DNA of 64,000 bases, taken from assembly GCA_028564705.1 (NCBI GenBank), contig JAPXFQ010001704.1:682001-746000 (forward strand), read 5' to 3'. The DNA is from Apricaphanius iberus (Eukaryota; Chordata; Actinopteri; Cyprinodontiformes; Aphaniidae). Shown in pieces: positions 23,421 to 35,395 of the stretch. Numbering within the stretch: the first letter of the stretch is position 1; each line of letters starts with the position of its first letter. The position numbers and the translations under genes are program-made. The notes beneath the pieces are model-generated. The model was not told the origin of the DNA. It saw only the letters and a list, made by a program, of their open reading frames with translations, and made no database searches.

Positions 23421-24529
23421 TGCCAACATAAAAATAGGTATTGTTGTTGCTTAAAAGTGACCTGAGCTATTTGAAACACAACAAATTAAGATTAAAATCT
23501 AAATCAAAACATCACAACATGCTCCCACCTTAGATATCCTACAGCTGCTGAAATATGAAATAATAAAGAATAAAAAATAGTTTTAAATGGTTTTGCTTTA
23601 TCAAAGTTCTTTAAGGATAAATTTGGCATAGATCAACATAAAAACAAGTAGGACAATAGGCCTAAACATTCTCCTCGGTCAAGTATGACCACATACTGGA
23701 CCAAATACATTATAACGTAATCATAGCTAAGTGTAAGCTACTTTTATAGGACCTTTAATTTTGACTAGTGCAGTCGGCCAAGATATGACGCATGATGCTT
23801 TTATTGTGAAGATCGGAAGAGTGAGAAAACTCTACTGCTGTAAGTGAAGTGCGAGAGAGTTTTTAACATGATTATACTCCACCGTATTCATTAAGACATT
23901 GTTTAACTGATTATTTATTAACCATAAAGTTTTTTTTTACCTTATTTATGCAACCTAACCAAATGATGAACTTTTAATTACTGATTTTAACATAAAGACA
24001 TCACATAAAGTGTGACTCATATGAAACTAGTTCTTGCTTTGGAAACAATCCATATTTTGGTCTGAAACCATTAAGGGTGAAAAGCTTCCAGACCTGACGC
24101 TACGGATATTATGTCATCATTTATAAAAGGATACCCATCCTGTTTTTAAGGGTTTCACTCAAAATTGTATTTTTTTTTTATCAAGAAGGTACATGTTAAA
24201 TATGCACCATAGAAAAATTATGGAAAAGCAGATCGTGATTTAATTAATTCATATTTTTAAGTTAGTTCTTCATATTTTTCTCTCTGGAACATTATATTTA
24301 CCTTTCAATAGGTATGTAGAAATGGATTAAATGGTTGTGATTATAACATTTTAGTTTTTTACACAGCTAATGAGTGAACAGGGTTGCATTGAGAGTTAGG
24401 CATTACTAATTGTGACACTCAACAGTTTTGTTTTTAATGACAATTAAGGTAAAAGGCTGTGTGACATTTGTTCAAGCGATACATTTGTTATTTGCAATTC
24501 CATCCTTGTATGAGTTTGATGTTTGGATG
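23421..24529. other. No gene recognised; probable interior of a decayed repeat
   Basis: Two similar blocks, AAATAGTTTTAAATGGCTAT near 23363 and TAGTTTTAAATGGTTTTGCT near 23577, each following CTACAGCTG-TGAAATA-like sequence, show an internal duplication of about 215 bp spacing. Otherwise plain AT-rich DNA. Confidence 0.45.
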
Positions 24530-24616
24530 TTTAGACTAGTGTACTGAAATGACTTTTCTTGTAAAGTTCCTTGAAATTACATTATGTTGTGAATGGGCTA
24601 AATAAACTGAACTGAA
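24530..24616 (+). mobile_element. L2-like LINE 3' tail, very short copy
   Basis: TGTAAAGTTCCTTGAAATTA, then TTGTGAATGGGCTAAATAAA and a CTGAACTGAAA tail, diverged from the tail at 22609-22795. Under 90 bp survive. Confidence 0.75.
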
Positions 24617-25443
24617 ATAGAATTGATGGTGTTTTGAATAATACATTGTCTTTCTCATAGTGGAGCCTCCTTGTTTCTTTCCTGAAAAGCTGACAGAGCA
24701 GTCAGATTGGAGAAAATATAAAAGAGGAAAAAAGAATTCCTTCTTTCGCAGTTTACTGCCTCCTGTCACTAGCATTCTTTTGTTTACCAAGATTTACATC
24801 TTTAATTCCAAAAATCACAGAATAAGATAAAAGTGGTCTAGGAGAAACTGTGAAACAGTAAGAAGGTGGTAAGCACAAGAGTATAATTATAGAGCCCAGA
24901 TGGCAATCCCCAACTAATAGTCCATATTATCAGTAATGGGGACCGTTTGGAATCAGAGTGAAAAGAGGTGAAATCTCACCATGACACCCAGCTTGTTGCT
25001 GCAGAGGAGACTAACAGCCTCTGATTGGGGGGAATTGGTTATAATGAACCATCACACTACCAGCTTTAACCAATCATGTGTCAGAGGTTAATGAACCACA
25101 TGTCACTAGAGTCAAGGAAAAAACATGGGAACTCCATCATTTGGAGTAATTATTTCTTCTTATCATTGTTGTATACAAACACATTTGAGTTTTAGAGTGT
25201 GCCGTATTACACAAAGACAAGAACTGGTGCATATGAGCTGCTGTATTCCTCAGTACTATAATAAGCTTACAACAGGCATCACATTTTTAAAAGCAGAATA
25301 AAAAATATATCTGTACAAAGGTCAAAGGTTCAAGAACGTTATGTGGGTAAAATAATTATTTGTTCAGAATCACACATTATTTTCTCAATTTACCTTTAGT
25401 AGTTAAGCTACATGAGATCTGTGCAATTTCTTTATATCGGGCT
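24617..25443. other. No gene recognised
   Basis: AT-rich spacer. The minus-strand frame at 24536-24790 overlaps the LINE tail and is not a gene. Confidence 0.5.
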
Positions 25444-25553
25444 ACAGTATGTTTACATGCACATCTAAATCTAGCATTTTGGAGCAATCGGGGCTTGCCC
25501 CCTGTTGAGAGCCCAGTTCAGTTTACATGTCACCCCTCCATTTTGCTTTTTTG

Positions 25554-25560
<7 letters not shown>
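25444..25560. repeat. Dispersed repeat, copy 2 (see 21757-21960)
   Basis: CAGTATGTTTACATGCACAT, AGCATTTTGGAGCAATCGG and GTTTACATGTCAC match copy 1 in order. The right side runs into the (TA)n microsatellite. Confidence 0.6.
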
Positions 25561-25610
<50 letters not shown>

Positions 25611-25611
25611 T
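25556..25611. repeat. (TA)n(TG)n microsatellite
   Basis: About 23 TA units followed by five TG units. Open frames here on both strands (IYIYIY) are artefacts of the repeat. Confidence 0.97.
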
Positions 25612-26228
25612 AGCCTTATAGAGGTAATCCTCAAGCTGGACCCAGGCAGTAAACAGAGGCTGGTGGGAATGAAGCAGATGAAGTAAAATATGGATATGGA
25701 TAGGATATGCACAATCACAACCCACCGTCTTTACGTCACACCAAAAACGAACTCATCTACTGCTTACATTTGTCTTATCCCTCAATATTCTTTTTATAGT
25801 ACTACTCTGTTGTAGCTGGTTTGCACTTTCATGTCTCTTCACTTCCTGTCGGGGTGCACGAGTACGGGGTTAGGGTGAATTGCAGAGAAGTTTAATTCTC
25901 AACCGCATTATAGAACAGTCGAGTAGTGCGATTTTTTAAACTCCAATTTGGTTCGATTCAAGATGGACTAAAGTGTATGCCAGTAACGGCTGGCCAATAG
26001 GGGGCGCTAGGGCGCCACTCCACCACTCACAATTGCCATATTACCTTGAGTAAAACATGGATTTTTTTTTATAACATAAAAATTATTCAAAATATATGTG
26101 TATTTACTTTCAGATGTCCAAGATAAATATTTTTTAGTTTATGGTGAGTTGAGTTGTTACGCCCATCGGCGTTCTTTCAATCAAACACTCAAAATGTAGA
26201 AAGAGAAAAATAATAATTCAGTTATATC

Positions 26229-28175
26229 CAGTGTCGGGGAGAATACTTTGTAAATGTATTTAGTTACAGAATTCTGGATAACTGCTTTAAAATGTATTTT
26301 GTAAGATATTCCGTTACTTTGCTGAATCCTGGTACTGTATTCTAAATACTTGGAATGCTTCCCCTTAAAAACACCATTTAAGTCTATTAAATGTCACAAA
26401 ATGCGCTGGTAGCTACTCCCGCAGGAAAACAGAGGGCATATTAATGCTAAACATTCAGTTCCGACTGGGAAAAAAATCAAGTATTTAATTATTTTTCGTA
26501 AAACACTGTTACCTCTCAGCGACCCAAACCAACCAACCAACCAAACAAACAAACTCTTTTTTAGCAGTAATATCTATTTACATTTTATTAGATTTTATAT
26601 TTAGTCATTTCAAATGAAGTTTAGCTGTTTATCAGCCACAACCAATTAGGTTATTTGCGACTTTATGTTATAAATATGCAAAGTATTGTAAACTGACATT
26701 CATTGGGAAGCTTTTATCGTTGAAGCCATAATTTTCAGGAATCTCATCGCAACAACATATAATCAAGCTAACGTCATGTCAGATTCAACCACTGTAACTG
26801 TGAGAAATGACCTAACTAATACGATATAGGCCCTGTCAAATAATGGATAAAAAAACTGTGTGATTTTGTTACGTTTTTGTACATCGCTGCAGTGTCTTTT
26901 TATTTTTTTGTGACTTTCACATACCTTGAAAGGCTGCCCAGCCGGATGCTTTGTTTCTAGTTTGCTGTTGAGATTGTTGATGTGCAGCGGTGTAGTTTCT
27001 TGAGACCTGCGAGCAAAAGTTTACACAAAAACGTACAAATTTTCCCACCTGGATCATCACTAACCTTTGCGAAAAATATTTTAGGTGGTAATACGAATAT
27101 GCCGTTTCATTCATTGATATTGAATTACAGCTGCTCCAGCAATCACTGGAGTTCGCCTGCATACTTTGCAGTTTGATGCATAAGCGTTGCAACGCTATGA
27201 CTAGTGATGGCAGATTTGATATTTTCCCCCGTTTTAACCATCATAGCTTTAGTCAGGCCTTTGTCAGGAATGCTTGAATGAAATCTGGCATTGCTTGAAA
27301 AAAATGAGCTGTGAGAGAGGGCCATTGAATCCAACATTTCCTTCACTGCTAGTAGGTTTATTTGGGTGTGGTTGTGGCTCCAACCTCTCCAGTTCCGTGT
27401 CTGAATCCATACCTGGCAACTTACGTTAATGTTGGTGCTTGCAGGTTGGCAGTGTTTCGGCCATAGGATCTCTATGGTTTCAGCAGCATGTTGTTTAAGG
27501 GTACTATAGGATAGCCTAGACAACGTGGAGACACACATTTCCCAAAACATTTATATTCATGTTTCAGGTGGAAAGTGGAAAACACGCAAGTATTCCAATG
27601 GTATTACGAAAGTAACTGTATTCTGAATACCATGTTTAAAAATAGTAACTTTAACGGAATAATAAACAATAAAAAAAAATTCTCCCCATAGAAGCTCTAC
27701 CCGGTCTGGTATCTAGGCCCAGATGATGCTCTGAGTGACTGAGCATCCTCCATGCTGTCTCTTCTCTGTCTTCTCAGACCCTCGGACGGTCGTGGCAGAT
27801 AATTCCTTGTACTGAGCCACGTTCTGCCGGAGGTTTCTTCTCGGAAAAGGGGAGTTTTTCCTCTCCACTGTTACTACATGCTTGCTCAGTATGAGGGATA
27901 CTGAGGAATTGCTGTGGTTGGAGTCTGCATGATCCGGGCACAATTACGTCGATGACTCAACGCAATCTGCTGGGATTCCTTACTTAGAAACGTAATTGAC
28001 TGGACTGTTTACATAATTGTATTGAAATGACATTTGTTGTAAAGTGCCTTGAGATGACATTTGTTGTGAATTGATGCTATATAAATAAAAGTTAATTGAA
28101 TTGAATACAGTTACTCATAATTAGTATTATAAATACATACCGCCGGTACATGTGTTCCGTTAATACCCAACACTG
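26229..28175. mobile_element. hAT-type element (1947 bp) with a nested L2 tail
   Basis: Left end CAGTGTCGGGGAGAATACTT; reversed right end CAGTGTTGGGTATTAACGGA. A perfect 8-bp target duplication GTTATATC flanks it (26221-26228 and 28176-28183). Subterminal sequences on both sides carry repeated GTAACTGTATTCTGAATAC-type blocks, as is usual for CAGTGTTGGGGA-ended hAT elements. No hAT transposase is recognisable inside. A LINE tail (27676-28106) sits near the right end and is younger. An open frame of 135 codons on the minus strand (27143-27550) has no known motif. Confidence 0.88.
27676..28106 (+). mobile_element. L2-like LINE 3' UTR and tail, nested in the hAT element
   Basis: Begins CCCATAGAAGCTCTACCCGG, continues through GCCACGTTCTGCCGGAGGTT and GGGGAGTTTTTCCTCTCCAC, repeats the CTTGAGATGACATTTGTTGT block, and ends in a TTAATTGAATTGAA tail. 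It is the longest LINE tail in the window and defines the family for 19590-19690, 22609-22795 and 24530-24616. It entered between two parts of the hAT right end, which resumes as ACAGTTACTCAT. Confidence 0.9.
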
Positions 28176-28584
28176 GTTATATCACTCAATACAATACCTT
28201 TTAAGAGTATAACATAGCAGGAATTGTTTGATGTAAAATAGATCGGACCTGATCATCAGCCAAATATCAGATCAATCAGCAGTAACACGAGAGTATAAAA
28301 GCACCGTATTTATGTTGATTTATGCATGTTGGTTGGACATAGCTTCAGTACATTTGATAGTGAGTTAATGCTTCTTTAAAAATGTGCATTATTCAGTTAA
28401 GGTGATGTTTTTGGACTTAAATTAGTGCTAACTCATTAGCAGAAGTAACTGTGTAGACACGGCTACTTAACAATAAGAGGATTAATTCCGAATGTTTACA
28501 GTGGTGATGAGTGTTATTATTTTTCCATATGAGATCACAACTACATTCATCTCCCTCCTCATATTTATATTATCCAAACCTGTA

Positions 28585-28836
28585 TCAGCAGCTGTGTGGA
28601 AATAATAAAGAACAAAACAAATATAACAGCCTTTTCTCCAACTCATATCTTCTCATACTCTGAATGGCTTTAAGTGGAGTTCCGGCAGGTTCTCCCCGTG
28701 TTAACAGAGTTATCCCATCCTGAATCAGTACCTCAATAGACAGCTCAGTTTTTCCTCCAATGCAGTAGCAGTCTTTGTTGCAGCAAAACTGTTGAAGCCT
28801 CTGAATGAAATCACTGTTATTGTAGGATAGCCCCAT
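28585..28836 (-). other. Open frame of unknown origin (83 codons)
   Basis: The minus strand reads SDFIQRLQQFCCNKDCYC, then KTELSIEVLIQDGITLL and TRGEPAGTPLKAIQSMRRYE. The mix of charged and hydrophobic residues is more protein-like than other short frames here, and an acceptor-like CAG lies just before SDF. I do not recognise the family. It may be a fragment of a transposon protein or a host exon relic. The stop follows FPHSC. Confidence 0.25.
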
Positions 28837-29082
28837 TAAGAAGACACTCAGGGTTGTCCAACATTGATTAAGAAACAGACAGCTTTATATACAGAAAATG
28901 TTAGCCAGTTAGTTTCCCTTATCAAACAGCTAAAATAAAAATAGTTTAAAACGGCCATGTGTGAATGCAATTGTGGAGTTCAAAACAAAAATTATATTAA
29001 TCTCTCCTTTAATTTACTTAAAAAAAGAGCAACAGTATCTGGATTTGTCCTTTATTTTACACTGAAAAGTTTCGTTTTTTTG

Positions 29083-29112
29083 TAATTAAAATTTTAATCG
29101 TTTGACAGCCCT
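29083..29112 (-). repeat. Right end of a hAT-like repeat (…CAGCCCTA)
   Basis: AATTAAAATTTTAATCGTTT followed by GACAGCCCTA is a common fish hAT-type terminus. No matching left end TAGGGCTGTCA was found to the left, so the copy is truncated. How much of 28184-29082 belongs to it is unknown. Confidence 0.6.
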
Positions 29113-31860
29113 AATATCTAGCCATCATAGTCATAGCACTACCTGGAGAAAATTCCACCAGCCACCACTGGTGTGTGCATGCTTTTCAAAAGTCTGATTT
29201 CAGTCGGACTAAGGTAATAATTTGACTTTATTTTGCTGCACGCAAGTGCTATGAGTGAAATTTAGGGTTTCTCAACTTCCCTTCATGTGCTTTTCGAAAA
29301 ATTTTTTGTTGTTAATGGGTCTGCAGTTATTAATTAAGTAACTTTACAACAAACCTAAATTTGTAGTGTTAAATTGTAAATGTATGCTTTGTTTGATCCA
29401 TGTTACCACATACTGATCAATGTTTAACAGCATTGTGGTAGTTCACCATTTACAATTGCTAACTCTAAATCCAGGTCTCTCTGATAAAATAAACCAGATT
29501 TTTACTTTTTTTTATTTGTTTAATTCTTACAGATTTATTTATTCACCAATTTATTATGCCCAAATCCCCATAATTATCTGATTTTATTTACATTCTAGAA
29601 AGCCAAATGGGTTAAAACTTCTGACTGAAAAGCAGTCCAATAAATCATGCTTTCAAAGGCATACACTTTTAAAGCAATAGGAAGTCTGTGTTTCTCTAAA
29701 ATCCAAATGCAGAAACACGTTTTCAGAAATGGGAGCAGATGGGATTGTTATGTCTTTCATGAAGGTTAAAGTAGGACTTTCCAAAAAGAAGACACATACA
29801 TAGGACATATATATCCTGAAACTCAATAAAATGATTATTATTTAAAGAAATTATTACTATGACAAAAGAGTCGTTGAGAAAAATACATTTGATGGTGTGA
29901 ATGATGCCATGAGTAGATTTATTTGCACCAAGTCAAACTGGTTATTTTTCATTTTTGAGACTACACTTTTTAAAATTTTAGTTACATCTCTTTTTTGTCT
30001 ATTTCTGACTTCACTTTGTTGCTCCTGGCTGGTCAATAGGAATTGATCTGAGTTGTATAACCCACACATTACTGAAGTGGTGATATCCACAGGGGGACTT
30101 GAAACATTCCTAGGATTTCATTGTGTGGGCTGTTATGCATGGCACAGCGCCAGAGCTCAGAGACCACAGACAGATCCGACACAAACACAGGTCAACACAG
30201 ACATTTGACTCCTCTATCCTCTGGATTGTCCTCTGAAGCTTACCTTATCAAATCATAGTGAACCTGCTGCTCAGCTCACACTGTATTTACATACGTACAC
30301 ACTCAAGATGTTCACATTAGTGATCTGTCGTACTAAAGAAAAGACAGAACTGTTTTGTGACCATTTTCCTGTTTTTTTTCAAATGACCAAGCAGTCGCAA
30401 GTTACTACAATGAATAAGCAATGGGAAATTGTAGGATGTATAATCCAACCAAGGATTAATATAAAATTATTGTAATCTCTTTATGTAGTCTAGTGTCATC
30501 CGCATATTTATGAATAAATTACACTAATATACTGCAGACTGAGGAGAACCGCAAGAGGCTTCATTTTTAACAGATGTTCCTTTAAGCAAAACCAGTACAA
30601 GTTTTGATATTTTGAAATGCAATGTATTTAATTCTCAAAAGATACAGCTATTTCACAAATGCAGTCTAATTAGCAAACTCATTTACACTGTGGTTTTGCT
30701 GTTCATGTCAAAAACAGGCTTCAGAAACTCAAGGGATGGAAAAGATTGAGTCATATCAAAGCAGAGCTTTAGTACTGATGTTGCAGTACCCTATGATTAT
30801 GAAATTATGCTTTCCCCTATGTCCCATTTGATGTCCTTTTAAATCCTTCTTTTTAAAGCTTGGGACAAATAATGGGGGACAAATATGAGTTATAAATTTT
30901 TTTTAGCACGTATGAGGAGTTCTTTTGTACACTTGAATCATTTAAAACACTTTTCCGGAATGTATAGATATAGTTTCGATACTAATATGATATATTTAAG
31001 TTATGAGATTCCACTATAAAAGTCGTCACTAGTTTTTCTTGTCACTCCCTTGGTGTATTTTCATTGGTCAATTGCAGACCACAGTCATAGGTTTTTTGAC
31101 TCTACTTGAATACTGTTGGAGGCTGGATTTGGACGTAAAAGTCCTCAATAAGCTTGTTGGATGACCATCACACTGGATACCCACATTCTTGTGAATCATG
31201 CTTACCCGCACCTTTTTTCGTCACGACTCTTTTCACGACCAAAGATTAACCTGCGACCACTGAAAAGCAAACTGTGTGACCGGGCTTTAACAGGATGCTT
31301 GGCGTAATTTCTTTGATTCAAGTTAATGCTTGCTGCTACACTTCACATAAGATTACCTCTGTGTTGCGTCTTGTTCAACTTCATCAGTGAAAACAATTGT
31401 TGCCTAGTTCTACCAAATATACATTTAAGGAGGATGGAGGTAGGGTTGAGGCATTATCACAGGGATGAATCCTTGTAGCACAGGATACTTAGATTATCAG
31501 CAAAATGTGCATTTAAGAACATTGCGGGAGGGACTTAGTTTTTCATAACTTGGTAACGAAGAAAGTGCGATGTGTTTGCTTCATCCGACTCTTCTACAAG
31601 TACAGCTAATGCACCTTTGTTTTCTACAAAAAATGCTGTCTTTCACAAATCCAGTTTATTTTAATTGAACACTTTAAAAAAACAAAGAAATCTGTTTATG
31701 AGAGATTTTCAAAGTCCTTACAAAATTTCTAATGTTTGAAAAAGCATTACTAAGCATAACTTGATGAAAAAATGTAAACCAGTCTTTTGATTAACTAAAC
31801 TGCATCTTCTAAAGAATAAAAATCCAAACAATGACATTTTCAGTCGGATACGTTTTATTT
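29113..31860. other. No gene recognised
   Basis: AT-rich. A GCGACCACTGAAAAGC then GTGTGACCGGGCTTTAA block near 31252-31290 looks like the end of another DNA transposon, but no partner end is visible. Confidence 0.45.
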
Positions 31861-32029
31861 TTAAAGACACACTCCGTAACTTGCAGATATTTGCCCTCTG
31901 TTGCTCTGGTTTTAGCAGCTGAAACCACTTTTTTTGTTGGACTTTTACTTTACTTTACCATACACTATAAATACAGTGGACTAACCCTTGGGTGATGTCA
32001 CTCATAGGTTTCTGAAGAGCAGAAAATGA

Positions 32030-32063
32030 AGCCTACTGGACGGTTCCCACCGCCCAGTAGGCT
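32030..32063. repeat. Imperfect 14-bp hairpin and repeated target
   Basis: AGCCTACTGGACGG and CCGCCCAGTAGGCT pair with one mismatch around a 6-base loop. The stretch CTACTGG-CGGTTCCCACCGCC occurs again at about 32184-32207, so about 150 bp between are flanked by a direct repeat. Confidence 0.7.
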
Positions 32064-32064
32064 C

Positions 32065-32180
32065 CACTTTCTTTGGTAGTGGAACCAAAGGCTAGTGGCC
32101 CATGACTTTCCCATTGGGGAAGCCCCATTGATACTGAGCTCTGTGCTGTGATCTCCATGCAGGGAGGCTGTTCAGTTGCA
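32065..32180. repeat. Dispersed repeat shared with 35276-35395
   Basis: GTAGTGGAACCAAAGGCTAG, GACTTTCCCAT, GGGGAAGCCCCATT and CTGTGCTGTGATCTCCATGC occur in both copies with only a few mismatches across about 115 bp. It lies between the direct repeats described at 32030. Confidence 0.85.
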
Positions 32181-33007
32181 AGCTTACTGGGCGGTTCCCA
32201 CCGCCGCCATCTTGTCCGCGTCACTCGCCTCAGAAAATCAAAACAATGGGTAAAGAGGTGGATCTGAAATTGGCGCTGTGTGGCTGGGGGTGTAGGTTTG
32301 ACGCTCCGAGCCGACATAGCTACAAGTTAGTCAGAAGCTAGTCGGAAGCTAAGTAAAGCTAACGTAGGCTTCAGCCGGTTTCAGCCAAAATACCGTTGAG
32401 AGACTCTTGCCCCTTTTCCACCAGGGTCACTTTAGACTTAGAAAACATCTCGAGGGGGACATATCAAGGTAAGAAGACCCAAATGGGTCAGATCAGTACG
32501 GCCTAAAACGGTTGTTTCCATTACCATCAGTGGAGGGTGAGAACATGGGCAGGCTTAGTTTAACAACACCTCCATCAAAAAGCAGTCACAAAGTCATCAT
32601 GACGACTCAGATCCTCTCAAAAGTTAAAAGACCTTTGACTCATCTCACATTTATCAGACATCAATTAGTTCAAGGCTCGAGCTCCTGAACTGTGTTCCTC
32701 ACGCCAGTACTAATCTAACCAGCGATCATCCAGTCTGTCGAGAGTCTAACTCTGTAGTCTTCCAACCTGATCTAGCCAACTCCCTCTCTCTGTCGCCGTG
32801 GCTTCTGAATCCTGTAGATTTTGCTGCTCTGCCGCTACTTGAACGGTCGCCTGCTCGAACTCGCATTTAGAAGGAGATATCAGTTCGGATCAGAACTCCA
32901 TTCCTCTTGGCGACCTGACAGAAATTCGCCCCCAACTGCTGGCGAAGCTTCACCCCATATAAAGCCTCCCCCGGAGCAAAGACTTCTTGGACGGTCTCTT
33001 ACTGTAA

Positions 33008-33813
33008 TGCTGCATTCAGACCAAGGGCTTTGTCAGCGTCAGGCAAAGCTCACAAAGCATCTAGTTTGACGCTTCTATGTTGAAGCTTGCAAAGTCTACC
33101 ACTTCTGAGCAAAAAGAGCGAATGGGCAGGGCTTCTTCTGTTGTCGGATATTCTGAACTATGCTGGATAGTATTGAGAGAGTGCCTTGGCTTTATTTGCC
33201 AGAAAAGCTGGACAACGTCGACTTTGGCAACATCAGCGCCGTTTGTGGATACACCCTAATCTACGGATGCGTTCTGAGTTTGGGGAGTTTAACCATTTGC
33301 TCCAGGAGCAACATATGGATGAGGTTCGCTTTCAGCAGTACTTCCGTCTGTCCCGCGCCCAGTTTGACGACCTCCTCCGCCGCATCGGAGCTCGAATCGC
33401 CTACCAGGACACCAACTAGAGGTTTTGCTGTTCCTCCCGAAGAGCGCCTGTCCACCTGTCTTTGGTAAGTGTTATTTATGATTTTTTAAATCTGCCTTAT
33501 CTAGACTTAAAATGTAGGTTTTTCCAGCTCCCGCTACATTCGAAATACGTGTAGTGACCTCACTACAATTATAAGCTCTGATTGGTTAACGCGCCGCTTC
33601 AGGGCCGTCAGCACCGTCAAAAGTTCAACTAGCTGAACTTCTGCGCTGCTGGCTTTATGAGCTTTAAAGCATGAAAAGCTTGAAAAGTTGACGGAGCCAA
33701 AGCTCACAAAGCGCCGCAGAGACCGTGACGCTCCTCCAACGGCCTCCGCCACAGACTTAACATGTAATCTTGACTTTGCTGACGCTGACAAAGTCCTTGG
33801 TCTGAATGTACCA
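33008..33813 (+). mobile_element. PIF-Harbinger element, internally deleted (806 bp)
   Basis: The left end TGCTGCATTCAGACCAAGGG and reversed right end TGGTACATTCAGACCAAGGA extend into a shared CTTTGTCAGCGTCAG, giving inverted repeats of about 40 bp. The 3-bp duplication TAA flanks it (33005-33007 and 33814-33816), which is the TWA target of PIF-Harbinger. Inside is the first part of a Harbinger-type transposase; the catalytic DDE part is missing. It could move only with help from another copy. Confidence 0.88.
33186..33466 (+). pseudogene. PIF-Harbinger transposase, N-terminal fragment
   Basis: The plus strand reads HPNLRMRSEFGEFNHLLQE, then MDEVRFQQYFRLSRAQFDDL and RRIGARIAYQDTN, the N-terminal region of Harbinger/HARBI1-type transposases. 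At about 33417-33425 the frame breaks at TAG and continues in another frame as AVPPEERLSTCLW, followed by a splice-donor-like GTAAGTG at the point where these genes often have an intron. No DDE residues remain. Confidence 0.85.
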
Positions 33814-34248
33814 TAATCAATACCACAGCAAGCCATCTTTGTCCAATAAGTGCACGATTAACAAAACCAAATAAATACTGCAGAGGCAACTGATAGTGGA
33901 GTTCAGAGACATGAAATGGCCATTAGTTCCAGGATGTGAAGGCCTTACCCGACCAAGCAGAGGGGGAAAGCAGACTATGGTGCAAGCTATCAGCTACCGT
34001 TAGCCATCATTAGCCATCAGGGTTAGCCTAGAGGGACATGTCAATTAAAGGGACACATCCCTACTTATTAATAATTTCAAGATTAAATTACATCTAAACA
34101 GAGAAGTTAGAAAAAAATTCACCCCCCTTAGAGTTGTCATGACAGACAAGTTGAACTTTCTAACCTAAAATGTTTTTTTTTGAACCAGGCTGTAAACATG
34201 TTTATTTTTGCCACTTCCTGGTTGGTCTCACATTCTGCGGCGGAGTTT

Positions 34249-34460
34249 GCCCTTAGGTGCAAACAACACCCACAGCTTTTTTTATATACTGGGCTGGAAG
34301 AGCTTAGTGGACTTAGCTGTGTTGGTTTGGGCTCTGTCTATAGCCTGGTAGATTTAGCAGCTTAAATAAGCTTTATTGACTCAGTTTTTTACAAAAAATA
34401 AATAAATAAACGAAATGTCCGAGCCCTTAATATAACACAGTTTCATTGTGGTACTTGATG
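34249..34460. repeat. TTAA-MITE family block, copy A
   Basis: Matches 39155-39365 closely (CAAACAACACCCACAGCTTT, GTGTTGGTTTGGGCTC, GGTAGATTTAGCAGCT, TTTATTGACTCA, TATAACACAGTTTCATTG) and, more weakly, 59481-59560. Confidence 0.88.
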
Positions 34461-34604
34461 CACTTCTTTAAGACACTAAGTGTTGACTGAGGACCCTAAA
34501 GTTTGTGTAGTTTGTCATGTCTGATTTAGGTTATACTGCCAAGTTTAGGAAAACACTAACTCATTTGAAACACGGAAGACACATCCTACAGACCATAACT
34601 TTAA

Positions 34605-35275
34605 ATGTTAGAGATGCTGTAGAAATTAGATTCTGTCCTGCAGTGACAATAAAAAAGTCTGCCTCAGAATTATCTCTCTTAGAATATTAACACCACAATC
34701 ATGGTGGAGAAACATCCACTGTACTGCTTAAACATTATTAGTCAAATCAAAACACTCTACATTATATCTTTGCTGGCTGGTTCTAAACGAAACATGCATT
34801 TGAATTAAATTGTAATACTTAATTATTCCTAATTGGTGATTCATTTGCAGCAGTCTACAAAATATAGATACAATTATAATCAGTCACAACAATGCAAAAT
34901 ACAAAACACATGTACAAAATGATATCAGGAGTCCTAAAAGCACAGTTTTTCTAGACTAATTTTAAAACTCAACAACTTTTTGGTCGAAGTCTGAACTTTG
35001 TGTGTGCAGGATACTGATGATCTTAAATGATCAAAGTTGTCCTCATTGTGACTCTTATTCTGAAAACCTGATTAAGGTCTCTTAGAGCATCACCTTTGTA
35101 CAAATATTAATCATGGTCATGCATAAGCCTGATAATCTTACCTTGCTAAGGTTACCAAACCAAAACAACACCCAAAAAAATGAAATAGATTCAATAAAAG
35201 AATGCGTACATTGACATCTGGCAGTGGATTACCTTTCACATTACACAACATAGTGCCCCAAGATTGGGGGGCCTT
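34605..35275. other. No gene recognised
   Basis: AT-rich spacer without motifs. Confidence 0.5.
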
Positions 35276-35395
35276 GCTTACTTTCTGTGGTAGTGGAACC
35301 AAAGGCTAGTGGCCTATGACTTTCCCATGGGGAAGCCCCATTCATACTGAGCTCTGTGCTGTGATCTCCATGCAGGGATGCTGTTCAGTTGCATT
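35276..35395. repeat. Dispersed repeat, second copy of 32065-32180
   Basis: Same blocks in the same orientation as at 32065-32180. The plus-strand open frame that begins near 35378 starts inside this repeat and shows no motif beyond it. Confidence 0.85.

Larger units (their letters stand above)
31861..34604. mobile_element. Composite of TTAA-MITE family sequence with nested insertions
   Basis: The left edge TTAAAGACACACTCCGTAAC resembles the TTAA-type ends. GAAACCACTTTTTTTGTTGG near 31921 is shared with the MITE copy at 38919-39613, and 34249-34460 shares CAAACAACACCCACAGCTTT and TTTCATTGTGGTACTTG with it. Between the two lies unrelated sequence including a PIF-Harbinger element (33008-33813). 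It therefore looks like one MITE-family copy split by later insertions. The right boundary at a TTAA (34601-34604) is only a guess; the copy diverges from its relative after GCACTTC at about 34464. Confidence 0.5.

Noticed and set aside
25360..25718. Open frames of 62-108 codons on both strands
   Set aside because: Stay open only because of the (TA)n repeat; the central residues are Ile-Tyr repeats.
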